A stretch of 64,000 nt of DNA from CAWFFV01 sp963814985 (GCA_963814985.1 CAWFFV010000013.1:186001-250000), one strand, 5' to 3'; shown: positions 1 through 9,842, numbered from the stretch's first letter. Notes: generated from the sequence alone by a model not told the origin. Translations and numbers: made by a program.

Positions 1-11
1 GCAGCCAGATA

Positions 12-1067
12 CTACTCTACAACCCCGCAGCCCTTCAATGCCTCAACCAGCGTAAAAATTGAAGGGTAGCGCAAGTCAGGCTGAAGATCCAGAGCACAGA
101 GTAATACCTGCTCAAGAGCCAATGGCATTCGGCTATAGAGAAGGCGTGGGGGTATTAGTTCAAGACCATCGCTTTTATTCAGTTCCTGCAAATCCACAGA
201 GGATATGCCCTCTATCTTAAGAGAAGTACCTCGTTGTGCAGCACGCAGTCTACGCGCTGCCGCTATGGGAGCATAGCGTGTCAACAGTAAATAAAGTATT
301 GCCCCTAAAGAATAAACATCTGAACGCTCATCACACACACCACCGAGCATCTCCGGTGCCACAAATGCGCTCTGTAAAGAAGCTTTAGTTCTAGGAAATA
401 CCTGAGCTGGGAACGAAGAGGTGACGCGACCCATTGAGGGCAGGTGCCAGAAACGAGGAGCGGGCGGCCACGAAACGAGGAGTACCGGTGCCCACGCAGC
501 TGCTCCTCCACTATCAACTAGCACGATAGCCGGGTTCAGGTCTCCTAGCACAAGACCCAGGCCATGCAAACGTATTACAACCTCGCACAGTTGCATACCC
601 CAATTTAGTGCGGTTTCTTTACTCAACCATGAAGGCCACGAATGCTGACTTAGTAACAATTCTGCCAACGTTACCGCTACGGCTGGTTGCACGCCTTTGA
701 CACCACGCAGTTGCATAATAAGATAATGTCGCTCTCCCTCAACCCACACACGATCTCCTACAGAGGGCAAGTGAGGAGAGCCAAGTAGTATTGGTGAGAC
801 AAATTCCTCAAATGCTACAGCTTTGATTTGCTCACGTACACTGGGAGATAGATCCGTCAGGACCAGCTCACGAATGGCAACCAATGGCTCGGACGCTGCA
901 TTGGCACGTACTGCAGCAGAATGAGGGGATTGCTGAAACACACGTCTCCCCAGATATAAGTTGAGTCGGGGACGCTGGTAAAGCTGTTGCACAATGCGGT
1001 AGCGCCCACCAAGAATGATATCGCCTTTTTCTAGAGCCGCACTCTCGTCGCTCACTTTCTTATCCAT
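12..1067 (-). CDS. Degenerate serine/threonine kinase-like protein (probable pseudokinase)
   Basis: A 351-residue protein with the outline of a Hanks-type kinase. It has an N-terminal lobe beginning near GGRYRIVQQL, a catalytic-loop equivalent reading LGDLNPAIV, and an APE-like segment FVAPEM followed by DERSDVYSLGAILYLLLT. The VAIK lysine position reads VAIRE (Lys to Arg). The loop keeps its Asp but has lost the His, Arg, Lys and Asn around it, and the DFG region reads VSW. Catalysis therefore looks unlikely, and a scaffold or ligand-sensing role is inferred. No membrane segment or C-terminal sensor domain is visible. The ATG at 1067 follows an AAAGGA ribosome binding site. The start is divergent from the small gene at 1363. 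Confidence 0.75.
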   Translation of the reverse strand: MDKKVSDESAALEKGDIILGGRYRIVQQLYQRPRLNLYLGRRVFQQSPHSAAVRANAASEPLVAIRELVLTDLSPSVREQIKAVAFEEFVSPILLGSPHLPSVGDRVWVEGERHYLIMQLRGVKGVQPAVAVTLAELLLSQHSWPSWLSKETALNWGMQLCEVVIRLHGLGLVLGDLNPAIVLVDSGGAAAWAPVLLVSWPPAPRFWHLPSMGRVTSSFPAQVFPRTKASLQSAFVAPEMLGGVCDERSDVYSLGAILYLLLTRYAPIAAARRLRAAQRGTSLKIEGISSVDLQELNKSDGLELIPPRLLYSRMPLALEQVLLCALDLQPDLRYPSIFTLVEALKGCGVVE

Positions 1068-1191
1068 AAAAATCCTTTCTGGGGACCATCCCTTTTAAGC
1101 TCAGCATCCACCCAGAATATTTTAACCCACAAGGCTATCATCTTACTTAACGAATGGTTTTGCATGGTTTAACAACAGCTGCGGTTATCGG

Positions 1192-1216
1192 TTGACATTT
1201 TAGCACAAAATATAGT
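1192..1216 (+). promoter_or_regulatory. Weak promoter-like sequence
   Basis: A perfect TTGACA at 1192 is followed by TATAGT at 1211. The 13-base spacing is too short for a standard sigma-70 promoter. It lies in the 295-base gap between two divergent genes, in which nothing else was recognised. Confidence 0.22.
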
Positions 1217-1362
1217 AGGATACTCATAAAGTACCAGGTAAGGCCAACTTTACTCGGACAACCTGCATGGGTTTAAGAGTTCCCAACCAAAAATGCTCCC
1301 ATCTGCGGGCGGTTTTCCTCCCTCAGACAACTGGGCATGGATGGTTCCCGGAAAGGAGTTTT

Positions 1363-1563
1363 ATGGCAACCAACCATGAAAGAAAACACCGCCGCTGGAT
1401 TCTTCTATTCCTACTCGTTCCTTTCTTCACTTTACTCTGGCCTCCTTTCTACAATACGACAGATCCAGAGTTATTCGGTATCCCTTTCTTCTATTGGTTC
1501 CAACTTGCCTGGATTATTATCACCGCCATTATCACGGCTACGCTCTACTTTTTGGGAGTTTAA
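1363..1563 (+). CDS. Small DUF3311-like membrane protein
   Basis: A 66-residue protein with a basic N-terminus and two hydrophobic helices. The first (WILLFLLVPFFTLLWPPFYN) ends in the Pro-Pro-rich turn typical of DUF3311 proteins, and the second contains FYWFQLAWIIITAIITATLYF. DUF3311 members usually sit beside a sodium:solute symporter subunit, which is not present here, so the role is unclear. The ATG at 1363 is chosen over a longer reading because AAAGGAG lies 6 bases upstream and DUF3311 proteins are this size. The next gene begins about 50 bases downstream on the same strand, suggesting co-transcription. Confidence 0.65.
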   Translation: MATNHERKHRRWILLFLLVPFFTLLWPPFYNTTDPELFGIPFFYWFQLAWIIITAIITATLYFLGV

Positions 1564-1614
1564 CAGTGATTGGCTTTATCGCAGTCCAGCGGTGCCAGGG
1601 AAGGACGCATTGCA

Positions 1615-2127
1615 ATGAGCATGGATGACGAATTATCCGCAGAATTGACGGAAGCAGGTAGCGATGAACTACTCTCAGATGACAATTTACGCCTTCCAGA
1701 GAGCGCCAATACCCTTGTACGTCTCCATGCCATACGTTCATGGCTCACACGCCGTCAACGCGAAACAAGTATCGAGATAGGAGAAGCAGCACTCTCTCTC
1801 CAACAACTCTCCCAGGAGGAGCCGCAAGGGACACGACTTCGCCGTAGTAAACATCAGGACCTCATAGGGCGCATACAGTATATGCAACGTACTCTCCAGG
1901 AAGCACAACAACGGCTGAATGCTTATGAAGAAGCTGAAGCACTCTTCGAGGAATGCGTTACTCACACAACCACCGGTGAACGTGTTCTCGTTGAGTACTA
2001 CCTTTCACTGGATGAACTGTTGCAAAATGGCCCGGAGACCCACGAAGCAGAGCATACATCCTGGCACAAGGCCATTGCCGATGTTTACCATCGCGTTGAA
2101 CATGTCGGTGCCCCCAACGAGGAATGA
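1615..2127 (+). CDS. Conserved-looking acidic coiled-coil protein of unknown function
   Basis: A 170-residue acidic protein with no family I recognise. The N-terminal 30 residues are rich in Asp, Glu and Ser. The rest is predicted helical, with heptad-like Leu and Gln spacing (residues about 45-115), consistent with a coiled coil. No signal peptide, membrane helix or catalytic motif is visible. A TTG at 1570 would lengthen it by 15 residues. The ATG at 1615 is preferred because AGGGAAGG precedes it by 10 bases. It follows the DUF3311-like gene closely and probably shares its transcript. Confidence 0.55.
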   Translation: MSMDDELSAELTEAGSDELLSDDNLRLPESANTLVRLHAIRSWLTRRQRETSIEIGEAALSLQQLSQEEPQGTRLRRSKHQDLIGRIQYMQRTLQEAQQRLNAYEEAEALFEECVTHTTTGERVLVEYYLSLDELLQNGPETHEAEHTSWHKAIADVYHRVEHVGAPNEE

Positions 2128-2183
2128 GCTATGCTCTGGGCATAACTCAAAATGCGGTTAGCTTATGCTCTCATCAGGAACGA

Positions 2184-2807
2184 CTAGGAACCAAAAGATA
2201 CTACGGTATGCGCGTCTAAATGTAACGTCAGCGCAGTCAAAGACACAGGGTTCTGTACAGGAAAATCAAAAAAACCAGACTGTGTTGTATCAGGCATCAT
2301 CACAGGAGAAATCGACATCACCTGAGGTGATACAGTTCGTCCGCCAGGAAGGAGTAATTTTGCCTGCGTTGAAAAATCTATCCCAATAGGAGCTTGCCCA
2401 TTATTTTTTGCCTGCATATAAACACGCACTGTATATGGACCGGTTCGGTTACTCACATCAGAAGAACTTCCCGCCTGTTGCGCTCCTGTGAAACACTGTG
2501 TCGTCGGAAATTGATCGCAGTTACCCACATCAGAAAAGCTTCTCGCCTGTTGCACCTGTGTCACAGTAATTTGTACCCCATTGACTATAACACTACAATT
2601 CAGCGTTAAAGAACTGACTGGATTGGTCACAATCACAGTCGGAGTAACAAGATCACTGGTTGTATTACTATTTCCTCCACCAGCACGCGGTAAATGGCTA
2701 TAGGCCATAAAAAAGATTATTCCACCGAATATCAGGACGAGCATCACCACCAGGGCTGTGCGTACCCCCTGGGATGTCGTAGTATGTTCACTATTTGATT
2801 GCGCCAT
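2184..2807 (-). CDS. Membrane-anchored extracellular beta-sandwich protein (DUF4352-like)
   Basis: A 207-residue protein with a short cytoplasmic N-terminus, one transmembrane helix at about residues 17-37 (TALVVMLVLIFGGIIFFMAY), a Gly/Ser/Thr linker and an extracellular domain. The outside domain has the alternating hydrophobic strands and the phrase VRVYMQAKNNGQAPI. This resembles DUF4352-type immunoglobulin-like domains, in which a conserved Asn-Asn/Gly turn lies after a strand. Four Cys residues in the outer part could form disulfides. GGAG lies upstream of the ATG at 2807. The function is unknown and no enzymatic motif is present. Confidence 0.55.
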   Translation of the reverse strand: MAQSNSEHTTTSQGVRTALVVMLVLIFGGIIFFMAYSHLPRAGGGNSNTTSDLVTPTVIVTNPVSSLTLNCSVIVNGVQITVTQVQQARSFSDVGNCDQFPTTQCFTGAQQAGSSSDVSNRTGPYTVRVYMQAKNNGQAPIGIDFSTQAKLLLPGGRTVSPQVMSISPVMMPDTTQSGFFDFPVQNPVSLTALTLHLDAHTVVSFGS

Positions 2808-2901
2808 GTTCTAGCTCCAATTCTAACTATGTTTTTTAAATTATATCAGAGACAGGCCATGTACACATTGACACCCTCTTCGAGAAACCGCTAGATCAGG
2901 G

Positions 2902-4158
2902 CTATGGCAAGAAATTCTGTGAAGTGAACGAAGCACCTAACACATCTTTCGATGATGCTCCTAGCCAGCGATCCAGCACAGTTGCATAGACTGAACGGAA
3001 ATCAGTTGTATACTTTAAGTTACCACTGTAATCCAGATTACTTAAACTCGGCGGCTCACCAAAGATGCCTTTATTGACGGCATTGCCCATTACAAACAGA
3101 GGGGCCGCCGTTCCATGGTCTGTACCCAGGCTTCCATTCTCTTCCACGCGTCGTCCAAACTCGGACCAGGTCATCACAACGACATTATCGGCCTTGCCAT
3201 GCTGCACAAGGTCACTATAAAAAGCCGAGAGGCCATCTGCAAGTGTGGTCATCAGTGCATCATGTGTCGCTTGTTGATTGGCATGTGTATCAAAACCACC
3301 CAGCGTGACATACCCAACACGCAACCCTAACTCCTGGACAATCGTCTCCGCCAGTATTTTGAGACCAGCTGCAAATGAATTCTTTGGATACGTCACAGTA
3401 GAGTGATAGAGTGAGTCCGCTTGATGCAGTTGGCGTCCTCCCTCCTGAGCATTGAGTGCCGTTGTATCCAGCAGAGCAGCATAAGGAGAGGTTTTGGGAT
3501 AGGAGTTATAGAGTTTCATTAACGCCTGAAGACGCGCATTACCGTTATCGCCATCCGTGGGATCAGCCGCAAGACGATACGCCGGAATACTCGTCAAGGT
3601 CGGGACCTGTGCGCTGATCGACGAAAGAGCCTGTGCGGTCTGCACACCAATATCCATCGCATTGAAGGGATGACCATCTTTATCAACCCAGCCGGAGACG
3701 AGTTTGCCCAGCCACCCTTCACTACCATTACCATTGAGATCAAGGGTCTGCCAGATGTCCATCGCCTGGAAGTGTGACAGGCTTTGATTGGGATAACCCA
3801 CTCCCTCGATCACTGCCAGATGTCCCTCATCCCACAATTTTTTTAGTGGAGCCAGATTGGGATGAAAACCCAGGCGTCCGTCTAGCGGTAAGACCTTAGC
3901 ATCGGGAATTGCCAGTGTAGGGCGCATCTTTTTGTAGAGTGAGTCTGTAAAGGGAATGACGGTGCTCAAGCCATCATTGCCGCCAGCCATCTGTACCACA
4001 ATCAAGGTGCGATCACTGGCTACCTGTGAGAAATGTGCTCCATCTAAGTTCAATGACTTTGCAGAAGCGACACCACGGCTAAAAATGGCCGGCATTACCA
4101 TACCTGCCGACACCACCAACATCCCATCTTTGATCATTGCTCTTCGTGAAAGTTTCAT
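2902..4158 (-). CDS. DUF1501 exported protein (sulfatase-like fold)
   Basis: A 418-residue protein. It starts with a twin-arginine-type signal (LSRRAMIKDG followed by a hydrophobic stretch ending near GVASA), so export by the Tat system is expected. The body carries DUF1501 hallmarks: LIVVQMAGGNDGLSTVIPF near residue 52, GFHPNLAPLKKLWDEG, GGFDTHANQ and WSEFGRRVEENGSLGTDHGTAAPLFVMG, the last being the His/Asp-rich metal-site region of the alkaline phosphatase-like fold. DUF1501 genes are usually adjacent to DUF1800 genes, as here. The upstream DUF1800 gene ends 13 bases before this start. The biochemical role is unknown. Confidence 0.9.
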   Translation of the reverse strand: MKLSRRAMIKDGMLVVSAGMVMPAIFSRGVASAKSLNLDGAHFSQVASDRTLIVVQMAGGNDGLSTVIPFTDSLYKKMRPTLAIPDAKVLPLDGRLGFHPNLAPLKKLWDEGHLAVIEGVGYPNQSLSHFQAMDIWQTLDLNGNGSEGWLGKLVSGWVDKDGHPFNAMDIGVQTAQALSSISAQVPTLTSIPAYRLAADPTDGDNGNARLQALMKLYNSYPKTSPYAALLDTTALNAQEGGRQLHQADSLYHSTVTYPKNSFAAGLKILAETIVQELGLRVGYVTLGGFDTHANQQATHDALMTTLADGLSAFYSDLVQHGKADNVVVMTWSEFGRRVEENGSLGTDHGTAAPLFVMGNAVNKGIFGEPPSLSNLDYSGNLKYTTDFRSVYATVLDRWLGASSKDVLGASFTSQNFLP

Positions 4159-4171
4159 TTTTTCGCACCTC

Positions 4172-5785
4172 TTAGTTCAGCTGGTACTCTGGTGATGCCA
4201 TCATCAGATAAAGTGTGCCACGCGTGCGGCTGAGCGGATATGTCTTACCATTGGTCAGAGCAATCTGTGCCTGCCCACCAACAGTATCTTTTATGGAGAA
4301 GTAGTCAATATATTGCGCTCGTCTCTCTGGTTCGAGCGTACCATCTAGCAAAAATGAGGCAAAATAGTCGACAAAGCGCTCTGGTGAGTCAATGGTATTG
4401 GCATTCACAATTGCTTGCAGATCCAGAGGCTTAGAGGTTCCCGCACGGGCGTTGCGACTTCCTGCCAGCAACAGGTCAATATAGTTCAGGCGCGCCATCC
4501 AGGTGCCACTATTCAACCAGAGTGCGCTGGCTTTGTCTCCTGGCCAACCGGCTACATTAGGGGGATCAAACAATGTCTGCCCCATAATTGTTGTCATAGT
4601 CTGTAACCCGTTCCCACTCTCCTGTATATTTAACCCACGGTAGGCACCTACCACATACTCGGTTGGTGACTTTACACGACTGCGGTATGCCTTTGTTGAG
4701 GAAAACTGCGGAGAGTACAATAGTGTGCGCATCACCTCTCCCATATTATGGCCGCTCTTCACATAGGTATCAACTAACGGAGTCAGGTCGTCATTGCTTG
4801 GATTCTCGTATACAAAAAAGGTAAAAAGCTTTCGGCAGATAAACCAAGGCGCAGCAGGATGATTAGCAAGAATATGAATAATGTCTTTGTATCCCAAATT
4901 ACCTGTTTGTCCCAGAAAGTGTTTTTCCAGATTATTGTGATCTCGTGGCAAAAAGTGCGAGGCGGCGTCAGCTCCTATCAGATGCCAGCCGGTCAAGGCC
5001 GCTGCTGCTTCATAGACGTCCTGCTGGGTGTAGTGACCAAGTCCAAGTGTAAAGAGTTCCATTAATTCACGCGCATAATTTTCATTTGGCGCATTCTTGT
5101 GGCTCTTTGTGAGGTCAAGGTAGAAGAGCATTGCGGGATCACTTGTTATCCCCAGCAGAATATTATCAAAAGTATCAAAGGCATGATCGCGTAAAAACTG
5201 GTTCTGTACTATCATACGGTTATATGATATTGGACCACCTACCTTACGAAAACTGCTGGTCAGGACACCATGCCAGAACAATGTCATCTTCTCCAAAAGA
5301 GGACGTTGTGTCCAGGCCATACGCAGCAACCACCAGCGCTGCTGATCCAGTGGCTTGCTGATGAGATCCAGGTTTAGCGCTGCAAGGCGACTTTCCATAT
5401 TCTCATCTGAGACTTGTTGGTAGTTGATCAGACGATCCACAGCCCCATTAAAACCCAGAGAAGTATATGTCGCCAGTTCATCTGGTTTAGCACCAAAGCC
5501 TGCTCGACGCAATAAATGCCCTATCGGCACTTTGCTGGCGATTGGAGTATGTAATGATCCGCCAGGCTGTAGCCACTGTTCCAATGCAATACCACCAGCT
5601 GCTATACCTGCTCCTGCCAAACCTAATGCACCAAATAGTTTACGACGTGATACATTGCCTCGATGCAGGGGATGATCCGCCACAGCAAGCAGGGGAACTG
5701 TTGCATCCTGTGGATCTGATATCCCCTGCACCTGTGTCATATCCTGTATGTCCCACGACTCGGTTGGCTCATCATGCATATCCAT
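4172..5785 (-). CDS. DUF1800 exported protein
   Basis: A 537-residue DUF1800 protein. About 45 residues in is a twin-arginine-like SRRKLFG followed by a hydrophobic segment (ALGLAGAGIAAGGIAL), placed later than usual because of an acidic N-terminal extension. Family motifs include HLLRRAGFGAKPDELATY, TLFWHGVLTSSF, NENYARELMELFTLGLGHYTQQDV and WLNSGTWMARLNY. DUF1800 and DUF1501 proteins are co-encoded in many bacteria and may act together outside the cell, but no reaction is established. The ATG at 5785 is preceded by TAGGAGG. The pair forms a two-gene operon. Confidence 0.9.
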   Translation of the reverse strand: MDMHDEPTESWDIQDMTQVQGISDPQDATVPLLAVADHPLHRGNVSRRKLFGALGLAGAGIAAGGIALEQWLQPGGSLHTPIASKVPIGHLLRRAGFGAKPDELATYTSLGFNGAVDRLINYQQVSDENMESRLAALNLDLISKPLDQQRWWLLRMAWTQRPLLEKMTLFWHGVLTSSFRKVGGPISYNRMIVQNQFLRDHAFDTFDNILLGITSDPAMLFYLDLTKSHKNAPNENYARELMELFTLGLGHYTQQDVYEAAAALTGWHLIGADAASHFLPRDHNNLEKHFLGQTGNLGYKDIIHILANHPAAPWFICRKLFTFFVYENPSNDDLTPLVDTYVKSGHNMGEVMRTLLYSPQFSSTKAYRSRVKSPTEYVVGAYRGLNIQESGNGLQTMTTIMGQTLFDPPNVAGWPGDKASALWLNSGTWMARLNYIDLLLAGSRNARAGTSKPLDLQAIVNANTIDSPERFVDYFASFLLDGTLEPERRAQYIDYFSIKDTVGGQAQIALTNGKTYPLSRTRGTLYLMMASPEYQLN

Positions 5786-5872
5786 TTCTGGGCCTCCTAC
5801 TCCGTATTGATCCTTTATTATCAGCTATTCTATCAGATAAAACTCAAGAAACTCTCAAGAGGAGATAAGAGT

Positions 5873-5901
5873 TTGACAAATGTTTTTTGGGTGTTTATCT
5901 T
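5873..5901 (+). promoter_or_regulatory. Sigma-70-type promoter upstream of the glycosidase gene
   Basis: A perfect TTGACA at 5873 and TATCTT at 5896 are separated by 17 bases, the ideal spacing. They point toward the gene starting at 6062, leaving a leader of about 150 bases. The region lies between divergent genes. Confidence 0.55.
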
Positions 5902-6061
5902 ATTCCTTCCTTAGTGCAAAGGTCCTATCTATTGAAAAAAGCTATGGTCGAATCAAGTACATAATGATATAGTTATTAATAGTGATACATCATAAGGAAG
6001 AGATGCTTTTATTGATAGGTAGTACGGTATCTATCAAAGAGCACAAGGAGACTACTAGCAC

Positions 6062-7622
6062 ATGACCTCAAAACCTGAATTGCTGGATCGTATAAAGCGT
6101 ATTCCACCCTCTGCTCTCATATTCGGTATAGTACTGGCGAGTTCACTGATAGGAATGAGCGTGTGGGAAGTATCACACGGAGCATTTCGCGATCCACAGA
6201 ATAGCAATTCCATATCTATACAAGTCCCCCTCCCAAGTGGACCTGTCTCTCCACTCCTTTTTGGCACAAATCTGGGACTCTTCAACAACAAAGATCAGGT
6301 ATTGAACTCAGCAAGCACACGCGCCTACCTCCAGCAAATGCACACACGTATTATTCGTATGCCTGTGCGTTCCAGTCTCTCCCAGACCACAGAGGTACAG
6401 GCTGCACAAACGATCAAGGATCTGGGGGCAATTCCACTGGTAATACTACACGGAGCTGTGGATCAGAATATTCTGGCCGAGGATACCTTGATGGTCAATG
6501 CAATGAACCACATCTTCGGCAATAGCATTGTCTACTACGAGTACGGTAATGAGGAAGATCTACAAGGCGTTTCTGTAAATCGCTATACGGCATCGTGGAA
6601 TGCCATCATTCCTCAACTCAAGCGTATCGCCCTTAACGGACATTTCATTGGACCCGTCAACTATCAGTATGATCGGAACTATCTCGCGACATTTTTACAG
6701 AACGCTCAACCACGACCCGATGAAATTAGTTGGCACGAATACACCTGTGATGATTCCTGGACTGCCAATGTTTGTATTTCAAATATTGCCCATTGGACCA
6801 ACCATATTGCAGATGCACGAGCAACAATGAGAACCACGATAGACAGTGAACTTCCTATCATGATTACAGAGTGGAACTATGCACCAAATGCAGTGCCTAA
6901 CGATGGAAAAAACAACAATAGCGCCTTTATGACTACCTGGACCACTAGAGCATTGCAAACGCTAGCGGCTAATCGTATCTTTGCCTCAATGCAATACTCA
7001 TGTACTGATACAGCTATTCCCTTGATCAGTAGCAATGGTATACTTACTGCACAAGGAGCCGCTTTTCAGTTCCTCTACCAGCACATTATTATCGAAGGAC
7101 AAAAAACAGTAGTCGTCCCCCTACCAACGACGCCACCAAATATAACGGTCACCACAACACAGAGTGGACCTGCTCTCTTTTCGTTTGAAGATGGAGGGAT
7201 TAACGGTTGGAGTGCACATGGTCAAGGCATCACTAATGTACAGAACAGTACGGTCGTGGCAATACAAGGTAGCCATGCGCTCCAGGTGACGCTCAACAAC
7301 ATGAGTAGGAGCGGTTATCCCTACGTTTCTGTAGGAGGTTCCAGCCTGCCCTCATATCCAAAGGCAGGCCAGACACTCACCGCCTACCTTTACTTACCCA
7401 GCAACGCGGTTAGCCTGGCAGCTAAAATGTTTGTTGTCGATAATAGCTACCATTGGTTCTTTCAAGAATCCAACTAATCTGACACCGGGAGTATGGAATC
7501 GCCTGACGTACACATTGCCTACTACCATCACAGGACAACCACATCAGATAGGTATCCAATTTAGCAGTGCTACCAATAGCGGTACAAGTAGTGAGGTTTA
7601 TATCGACGCCATCGGTTGGTGA
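6062..7622 (+). CDS. Membrane-anchored clan GH-A-like glycoside hydrolase with C-terminal carbohydrate-binding-like domain (frameshifted)
   Basis: An N-terminal signal-anchor helix (residues about 16-38) is followed by a TIM-barrel-type glycosidase domain. The sequence YYEYGNE provides a candidate acid/base Glu and ITEWNY a candidate nucleophile Glu, the clan GH-A pattern; the family resembles GH39-type enzymes. A C-terminal beta-sandwich (from about residue 365, starting FSFEDGGINGW) looks like a carbohydrate-binding module. The first frame stops at 7477 in the middle of that module. Its expected last strands (NLTPGVWNRLTYTLP, then VYIDAIGW) continue in the next frame to 7622, so one indel near 7465-7478 breaks the gene. 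The ATG at 6062 has AAGGAGA upstream. The substrate is not deducible. Confidence 0.75.
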
Positions 7623-7628
7623 TCCTCT

Positions 7629-8006
7629 CTATACTAATTGGCGAACCGCGTCGAGCAAATCGCGCACATGGAACGGCTTTACAATCACCTGCTCCACCCC
7701 CAAACTCGCCGCATCAGGCCCACCAGTACCCGCAGTAATCACCACAATAGCTGGAAGAGGGTGCGATACCTCCCATTGCTTTTGTAATCGCTCCAGAAAC
7801 ATACTTCCATCCATCCCTGGCATGGCAAGATCGAGAAGAATAACAGCAGGATAGCGTCCCTCACGAGCGGCATTGTTCATCCAATCCAGGGCTTCTTGCC
7901 CTTCAGCAGCCTCCGCTGGTTCAAACCCATCCAGTTCAAGTGCCCAGGATACCATATCCCGAATAGCAGGATTGTCGTCCACGACAAGCACGACAGGCTG
8001 ACTCAT
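7629..8006 (-). CDS. Stand-alone response regulator receiver protein
   Basis: A 125-residue CheY-like receiver domain without an output domain. The acidic pair is in VLVVDDNPAIRD, the phosphoacceptor Asp is in ILLDLAMPGMDG, the conserved Thr is in VVITAGTG and the conserved Lys is in VKPFHVRDLL. It should be phosphorylated by a histidine kinase encoded elsewhere and act through protein contacts. The ATG at 8006 is preferred over a start 21 bases upstream because GGGGGAG precedes it. It is convergent with the glycosidase gene, whose stop lies 6 bases away. Confidence 0.9.
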   Translation of the reverse strand: MSQPVVLVVDDNPAIRDMVSWALELDGFEPAEAAEGQEALDWMNNAAREGRYPAVILLDLAMPGMDGSMFLERLQKQWEVSHPLPAIVVITAGTGGPDAASLGVEQVIVKPFHVRDLLDAVRQLV

Positions 8007-8119
8007 GCTCCCCCCAAGTTTCCTCACCGGATAAAGTAGATCCTCTCCACTGTTTGAGGTATAAAAAAACTGCTTGCAAATAACGGCCTCTTGTTAGAGA
8101 GATACAGATACACAAAACT

Positions 8120-8917
8120 TCAAAATGTTGCCAGTAAAAACCGGCGTACTACTGCAAGGAACGCCTCTGGTTGCTCCAAATTCGCTAGATGGCCAGCCAT
8201 TGGTAGTACGACAAACTGTGCAGCCGGAATCTTTGCGGCATAGTCTTGCGCTACTTCTGGTGAAGTCAAGGTATCCTGCTCACCAACCACCACCAGCGTT
8301 GGATAGGTAATGCCTGCTAGCAGGTCAGAGGAATTGGCTCTACGCGCCATACCGCGAGAAGCGGCAGCAATACCATCAGGAGTAGCTGCATTTATCATCC
8401 GCCTGATATATACCTCTACTTCTGGGTAGTGCCGACGAGTATAGTCCGAGATGAGTTTCGGCATCTGGAGATCAGCTATCGCGCCTGTACCCTGCGCTTC
8501 TGCCAGGAGCGCTACATTTTCACGATTTGTCACAGCCTCTGTGGTGTCAGCACCGGGCCGTGTGTCAGACAGAATCAACCCATTCACCCGCTGCGGATAT
8601 TTCCGCAGGAACGCAAACGCCACATATCCTCCCATCGAAAGACCACACAGAATAGCCTGTTGTATACCAAGGATATCCATCAAGCTAGCAACATCATCGG
8701 CCAGATCCTCCATTGTCGAGATGCCGGCCACAATGTCGCTCTCGCCAAAACCACGCCAATCGAGAGCCACCAGACGAAACCGTTGTTCATTAAGGAGTGC
8801 AGTTGTCAAATCTTTCCACATACGACGATTGAGAGGGAAGGCATGTAGAAAGATGACTGGTTGGCCTGCACCATGGTCATCGTAAGCAATATCAACAGTA
8901 TTCACACGTACTCTCAA
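8120..8917 (-). CDS. Alpha/beta-fold hydrolase
   Basis: A 265-residue alpha/beta hydrolase with oxyanion-region HAFPLNRRMWKDL, nucleophile elbow CGLSMGGYVA (Ser in G-x-S-x-G), a probable Asp in VVVGEQDTLTSP and the catalytic His in MAGHLANLEQP. It resembles 3-oxoadipate enol-lactonase or peroxidase-like members, but the substrate cannot be assigned. The start is a TTG at 8917, directly after the lipA stop at 8920, with AAGGGAGC upstream. A GTG at 8905 is the alternative. It is the last gene of the pdh-lipA operon. Confidence 0.85.
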   Translation of the reverse strand: MRVRVNTVDIAYDDHGAGQPVIFLHAFPLNRRMWKDLTTALLNEQRFRLVALDWRGFGESDIVAGISTMEDLADDVASLMDILGIQQAILCGLSMGGYVAFAFLRKYPQRVNGLILSDTRPGADTTEAVTNRENVALLAEAQGTGAIADLQMPKLISDYTRRHYPEVEVYIRRMINAATPDGIAAASRGMARRANSSDLLAGITYPTLVVVGEQDTLTSPEVAQDYAAKIPAAQFVVLPMAGHLANLEQPEAFLAVVRRFLLATF

Positions 8918-8919
8918 AA

Positions 8920-9801
8920 CTACTTTTGCTCCCTTGTTGCTCCATCTGCCTGCTCGTGTGCATGATACGAACTACGTACAAATGGTCCCGACTCTACATG
9001 TCGGAACCCCATCTTCTTACCTTCGGCTTTGAGGGCCGCAAACTCGTCCAGGGGTATATAACGTTGAATTGGCAAATGCTGGAATGAGGGACGTAGATAC
9101 TGCCCGATTGTCAGAATATCAACCGCATATTCACGCATATCGTGCATAGTACTGATAATTTCCTCCCAGGTTTCACCAAGCCCTAACATAAATCCAGATT
9201 TGGTTGGCGCATCTGGATTTATCTCTTTGGCCCATTTCAACACCTGTAGCGAACGCTTGTACACTGCCTGTGGCCGTACACGCTTGTAGAGCCTGGGCAC
9301 GGTTTCGACATTATGGTTGTATACGTCAGGTTTTGCATCGATGACTACTCGCAAGGCATCGTAGTTGCCTTTGAAGTCAGGCGTCAAGACCTCTACCTTA
9401 CAGTGTGGACTCAGACGGCGAATCCAGCGGATCGTAGAGGCGAAGACGGCTGCACCCCCATCTTGCAACTCATCACGATTTACTGAGGTCACAACGGCAT
9501 GGCGCAGACCCATATTCTGGGCAGCTTCAGCCACACGCTTTGGTTCCTCCCAGTCGAGACCGATAGGACGCCCTGTCTCCACTGCACAGAAACCACAACT
9601 ACGTGTGCAAATGCGTCCCAGGATCATAAAAGTCGCGGTCTTATGCCCCCAACATTCACCAATATTTGGGCAACGTGCCTCCTCGCATACAGTATGAAGC
9701 GACTGACCACGCATCAGTTGCTTCAACTGCTCGTAGTTTTCCCCTTGAGGGGCACGTACTCTGAGCCATTCTGGACGACGCTCAGGGATAATCGTTGTCA
9801 T
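8920..9801 (-). CDS. lipA: Lipoyl synthase
   Basis: A 293-residue radical-SAM enzyme that inserts two sulfurs into protein-bound octanoyl groups to make lipoate. The auxiliary cluster motif is CEEARCPNIGECW and the radical-SAM cluster motif is CTRSCGFCAVETG. GLRHAVVTSVNRDELQDGGA, VYNHNVETVPRLY and KSGFMLGLGE are family signatures, and the conserved C-terminal RSSYHA is present. The length is normal and the frame intact. It lies downstream of the E1 and E2 genes of a 2-oxoacid dehydrogenase, so it supplies the cofactor for the E2 lipoyl domain encoded in the same operon. Confidence 0.97.
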   Translation of the reverse strand: MTTIIPERRPEWLRVRAPQGENYEQLKQLMRGQSLHTVCEEARCPNIGECWGHKTATFMILGRICTRSCGFCAVETGRPIGLDWEEPKRVAEAAQNMGLRHAVVTSVNRDELQDGGAAVFASTIRWIRRLSPHCKVEVLTPDFKGNYDALRVVIDAKPDVYNHNVETVPRLYKRVRPQAVYKRSLQVLKWAKEINPDAPTKSGFMLGLGETWEEIISTMHDMREYAVDILTIGQYLRPSFQHLPIQRYIPLDEFAALKAEGKKMGFRHVESGPFVRSSYHAHEQADGATREQK

Positions 9802-9842
9802 CCTAGTTTCCCTTGCTCTATTTCTGAAAGAGCGGGCGGATG

